From Rotaria sp. Silwood1 (Eukaryota; Rotifera; Eurotatoria; Philodinida; Philodinidae), in assembly GCA_905250075.1 (NCBI GenBank), contig CAJNOP010000333.1:53866-117865 (forward strand): DNA of 64,000 nt, written 5' to 3'. Positions 59,421 through 64,000 of the stretch are shown in pieces; within the stretch, counting starts at the first letter, position 1; each line of letters begins with the position of its first letter. The notes beneath the pieces were generated by a model. The model was given only the letters and a program-made list of their open reading frames with translations. It had not been told where the DNA came from and did no database searches. A program made the translations under genes and the position numbers.

Positions 59421-60473
59421 AGTAATTTTTGATTAACTATATATGCTAATGTAAAATATCTTTAAAAAAAATCATTTTAGAGAAACATTTGACAAGTTTC
59501 GTTTCTTTGAAGTGTTTAATATATCAAAAAATCATTAGTATTATGTGTATGCTATAAAGGTTAAAAAGAATCACACTTTTTTTGACCTATGACTAAAGTT
59601 ATGTAGAAAAAAAAAAGTATTGTTCTTTTCATTTTTGTATGTATGTCTTGTTTACGCTTTTCTTCTCTGAATAGTTAATTTTATTTAATACAAATAAACT
59701 GATATTTACAAAACATAACAAAACTTGAATATACATAATATCAACATGAATAACGGAATATGCATCCTGTCTAATACTTTATACAATATCATGTAGTATT
59801 AAATTTCAATTAAATAAAAATAAGAAGATATTTTTTGTTTAACGTTGACAAAATTTTTCGTATACTCTAAATAGTATAGTGAATCATCTTCATTTCTCTT
59901 ATTTTTAATGACTAATGATATTACTATTCGAATATTGAGTATCGATCAAATAACATAATTGTCTTGCTTTATTCTATATAACGTTGATTGTGCTTCATCA
60001 CACACCTTTTAAGGTTTTTCTTGATGATTCATTCATTTACATTACTACTAACCAAACAAACAAACCGAGCAGCATTTCTTTTTTCTTCCTTGAGCATAAG
60101 CGACTCATGCTTGTTGAAAAATACGAGAATAAAAAAGTGTATTTTTTTGTTTCTTTTATATATGATTCTGTTAAAGTCTGTAAGGTAAAAAACCCTCTTA
60201 AAAAACGACGATGAGTGTCTTATTCCATCTTAGAGTCATATAGTGATACAATCACGTAAAAAAAAAATCGATGCTGATTTATTCGTAAGTTTAAATAAGA
60301 TCACAACAATTTTGAAATAGAAAAAAAAAAATTTTTTTATACAATAAATACAACAATATAAAATATATTCTTGGATTCAAGTATATAAACAAATTGTATA
60401 ATAATTTTTCTAGAGAAATGACATTTTTGTGAAATATGAAGTAAAATTTTTAATTTTATAGATATTGATAATA
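59421..60473. other. Upstream region of receptor 4
   Basis: From about 59768 it aligns with the upstream blocks of the other receptor units. No gene recognised; open frames here are T/F-rich and short. Confidence 0.45.
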
Positions 60474-62571
60474 ATGGCTATGATATCGACTAATCAATAT
60501 CATATGTCATCATTTGATTTTGATGATTTATTTTTGTTTTCTGATGATTTTTATCATCAAAATGAATATGAACAATTTTGTACTTTACATGATGATTTAA
60601 TTGAAGACAACACATCATTATCTAAGGTAAAACAATTTTAATCTATTATGAAATATTTCTATTTTTATTTTAATCATATTTTTGTTAGAATAATCAATAT
60701 CAACAACAAACATTATTACATAATAATTCAATAAAAGAATCAAATTTAGAATGTCGTGTTTGTGGTGCTTCAGCACAAGGTTATAATTTTGATCAAATAA
60801 CTTGTGAATCATGTAAAGCATTTTTTCGTCGAAATGCATTACGAGATATGGTAATAAATATCAAAATTTATTAAAATAGAACTCAAAAAATTTTAAAGAT
60901 TCTATTCTAAATATTTGACTATAGAAATATTGAATCTTAACTAATTCTTTGAAATATCTTTATTACAAATCATTAGATAAGATGCAAATATTCGAACGAG
61001 TATTAATTCTATATCAAAAATATACATGTAACTAGATACATTAGAATGAGTGGGAGCTTAGTATATTTATTATAGAATATTGTGAATCAATACAGAAATG
61101 GAAAGAAGATATTGACTTATTTTATGAGAAAATGTATTTAACTATCGAAAGTAAATCAAAGTTCATAGTTTGTTGATAAGACGAATTCTATAAGACTAGT
61201 AAAAACCTCATAGAATTTGTACTTGTAACTTTTTCTTTTACGATTATATCTATTTTATTAAATTTTTCAACATCTGACAAGTTATCTTACTATAGAAGTT
61301 TCTTCTATGAGATATGAAATTTTCTTGATCAGTCTATATCTCTTGACTAGAAATCATGCTGTTTTTATTTTTCAATTGAAAGTTTCAAAATAATCTAATA
61401 ATCAAGTTCTATACTTGAATAAAATTCTTGATTAGTGTTCTAATCGAAAATTTTTCTATAACAAATATCAATGATAATTCTTTTTCTTTTTTCAGTCTCA
61501 ACTAAAATGTCGTTTTTCTGGTTCTTGTATTATTAATATTTTCACACGTCGTCAATGTACGTATTGTCGATTAAAAAAATGTTTTGATATTCATATGCGT
61601 AAAGATTGGATTCGTACTGACGAAGAAAAAAAATCAAGACAATTAATTAAATTAGTAAAAGAACAAAAAAAAACAAATATTCTAACAAATGATCAACTAT
61701 CTCTTATTAATTTTCCAATAGTTATACGAAAAAAGAAACGTTTAATAAAAAAATCAACAAATCAAGAATTTATTACTAATTCAGTAAATATAATATAAAT
61801 AATCGAATATTTATTTTATAATCTTTATTTTTCTATTACTAGATTTATGAAATTAGTTTTTTTGATCTTAATCATAATTTACATAATAATGATCGAATAT
61901 TAATAAATAATATTAATAATGCTTATCAATTAGTAGTAGATAAAATTGATTATTCTTGTATTAATAAATATACATCATTAACACCTCTTTCACAATTTAT
62001 GCATAATGAAAGTATTATGCATGAATCATTAATTAATTTTTTTAAATATATACCTGAATTTAAACAACTTGATAAAAATGATCAAATTATATTGATTAAA
62101 TCTAATTTAATAAATATTATACATTTACATCATTTAATAATGCGTAATTTTCAAGATTGTCCAAATATTGGTAATCATATGTCAAAATGGATAAATGAAG
62201 ATTTTCATAATCGAATGTCTCGAACACATCGATATTTATTTCGTTTTATGAATTATCCATTATTATTAAAACTTACATTAATTATTTTTATTTTTAGTAT
62301 TAATTTATCTGCATCATCAGATATAAATCAATTTTATGAATATAATAATTCAAGAATATTATTTGAATATCAAAATTATTATATAAATATTTTATGGCGT
62401 TATTTAAATTGTTTATTTGATGAAAAAGAAGTTATACAATCAATACAAATAATAGTTACACAAATTTTACGTTATCAATTATTAATGGTTACAATGAAAA
62501 ATTCTGTACAACAAAGTTCAGATTGTGATCAATTTCATTCATTAATGAAATCTATATTTGGACTTTCATGA
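60474..62571 (+). CDS. Nuclear receptor 4 of tandem array (HR96/NR1-like)
   Basis: Four exons, 60474-60626, 60689-60850, 61496-61783 and 61843-62571, encode 443 aa. It starts MAMISTNQYHMSSFDFDD; the N-terminal exon is again acidic. Finger Cys are 73, 76, 90, 93 and 110, 116, 126, 129. The P-box is CESCKAFF, and the helix reads RRNALRDM. Finger 2 ends CTYCRLKKCFDI. The ligand-binding domain has FFKYIPEFKQL and NDQIILIKSN and ends LMKSIFGLS. The beginning of exon 4 is more diverged than in the other copies but in frame. It appears intact. Confidence 0.92.
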
Positions 62572-64000
62572 AAATCATATATTGATTGAATAAATGTTAT
62601 TTTGTTTGTTAAAATATAATTCTATTACGAAAGAATAAGAAATTTGAGAAAATTACATGAACACATGAATGTTTATATTTGTATAATTAGTTGTATAACT
62701 GTATAATAATATATTTTGTTTGTTTTTATTTTAACTATTAATATTACAAAAAACTTTCAACAGATTGTTGTGCATTTAGCTATTTACAATAATATGTTGA
62801 AAGAAGTTTGAAATGAAAAGTGTTTAAAAATATATGATACTGCTCAGAAAACTGTGATGAGTATTTTTAGATCATTTTAAATTTTCATTTTTTTTTTCTT
62901 TATGATTGAAAGAGATTTTTTTCGGATCTCTTTTTCTTGATCGGAACTAAATCTTCTGTCTCATAGAATAAATTTAATTCAAATAAAAAGTCTACAATAT
63001 CTATGAATGTAGAATATTGGTGTAAATATTGAAAAGTAACATACAAAAATATGGCTCACTGTGACACTGACTACACTGGTATTGATTTTCAATATAATAT
63101 TAGGACACGAGCTCTACTAAAACATGCCCTTTTTATAGTGTTGTGTTTCAATACTTAAGTGAGCATTGGTGTCACTGTATACTATCCTTGTAATAAAATC
63201 GATACTTTATGTAGTGATGACTTAGAAAAGAACGTGTTGCTAGAAATTCGTTGAAACTTTATTCGAGAAATTGATGTCTCAAGATGACACAAACGTTTTT
63301 GAAATTTGAATATGAGAGTTTTCATTCATCTTCAGTAAGTTTCGTAAAACAGTAATTATCATGATTTGATTTCTACCTTTCCTCCATGATAATTAACAGT
63401 GGTGAGCTACTCTGCATTTAGTTGAACTACTAGCTTTTATGAATAGAACAAGATCGAATCTAGTTATAATCGTTTATCGATTTTTTGTTAACTTAAACAT
63501 CATTACTGAAATTTAAAAACATTTCGAAACATATTTCTATTGATCGTGAAAAGTTTAGAAAATGCTAATACAAATGTGAGAATAAATTTTCGTGATAGAA
63601 TCTAAATCATTTGTTTTTTGAATTTTCAACAGAACGTTCCATTTTCTCATAGAATGACATCCGAAAAGGCCTTTTTACAGACTTATTATTTTCTTCAAAC
63701 TTCGAGAAAAGTAAAGCCATAATAACCGCAAAAGTTAGCCGCTATTCACATACCTAATATCTGATATAACTCGCAATACCTATTTTTCAAAACCAATGAA
63801 AAGTAAACTTCTTTTGTTTACTTGATAATTATGACCTTAGAAGAAAAACCTACTAAAAAATTGGATGAATCACGTAAAATATAACTTGCATGGATATGTT
63901 CAGTCTAGTGATCCTCTAAGTAATTGAATCAAAAGTTCCTTTCATGTCTTAGAAAATTATATCATCAACTAGAAATCATCAGGCTAATTGTTCATTCGTT
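62572..64000. other. 3' flank of receptor 4 to window end
   Basis: About 62930-63370 aligns with the conserved 3' flanks of receptors 1 and 2, including the palindromic segment. Nothing else recognised; the tandem array may continue beyond the window. Confidence 0.5.

Larger units (their letters stand above)
50535..59760. repeat. Receptor tandem unit 3 (enlarged)
   Basis: Begins at the TCTAATACTTTACACAAT landmark (about 50545). It holds the third receptor, then about 5.7 kb instead of about 1.9 kb before the next unit. The extra DNA includes a mariner-like MITE, an hAT MITE, a Ly6-type gene and a CGATT-rich repeat. Confidence 0.65.

Noticed and set aside
1-64000. CRISPR arrays, bacterial operons, rRNA genes, intact transposase genes
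   Set aside because: None seen. Tandem structures are duplicated genes, fold-backs or microsatellites; introns and gene content are eukaryotic.

Overview
The window is eukaryotic, AT-rich animal DNA. Evidence: spliced genes with mostly 45-65 bp GT..AG introns, a ribosomal protein, MOB1, ARL6, alkaline ceramidase, acyloxyacyl hydrolase, USP30 and nuclear receptors. Very short introns, strong A/T bias, a tandem expansion of HR96/NR1-like receptors and likely spliced-leader acceptors next to start codons suggest a rotifer, perhaps a bdelloid. That assignment is inference; no rRNA or mitochondrial marker is present. No tRNA, rRNA, CRISPR or bacterial operon was found.

Layout. 1-5.9 kb: fold-back and inverted repeats without a convincing gene. 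5.94-6.97 kb: an intronless, comparatively GC-rich GLT1D1-type glycosyltransferase (+). 7-11.2 kb: more fold-back repeats, two with G/T-rich cores. 11.3-12.1 kb: a three-exon divergent Rab GTPase (+). 12.96-19.06 kb: five minus-strand genes, in transcription order MOB1, an unknown 206-aa protein, PPP1R11, RPS17 and alkaline ceramidase; the last four carry a splice-acceptor-like AG 0-45 nt before the ATG. 19.4-20.0 kb: ARL6 (+), divergent from MOB1.

20.8-32.8 kb: a three-fold tandem duplication. The last unit holds an intact secreted fibrinogen-domain protein (-); the other two retain only decayed 3' exons. All three carry a strongly conserved block of about 430 bp that can fold into several hairpins, which is the best candidate for an undescribed element. 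The middle unit also has a piggyBac-like non-autonomous element with TTAA ends. 34.9-36.7 kb: complete AOAH (-), with a broken partial copy just upstream. 37.9-39.3 kb: USP30-like mitochondrial deubiquitinase (-).

41.4-64 kb: four tandem nuclear-receptor genes (+), each with four exons at identical phases. They differ in the DNA-recognition P-box and lack the usual AF-2 glutamate. The third unit is enlarged and holds a mariner-like MITE, a 203-bp hAT MITE with a perfect 8-bp target duplication, and a small Ly6/uPAR gene (-). A 10-N gap in the third receptor's intron is flanked by the same 47 bases and is probably an assembly artefact.

Functional picture: the left-centre holds housekeeping, signalling and trafficking genes (RPS17, PP1 inhibitor, Hippo/NDR cofactor, BBS GTPase, ceramidase). 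The centre has two genes of innate-immunity type families (fibrinogen-domain protein, LPS-deacylating AOAH) that both duplicated locally and left broken copies. The right is a lineage-specific receptor expansion. Exon borders were read by eye from GT/AG sites, frame continuity and family similarity; no transcript data were available.
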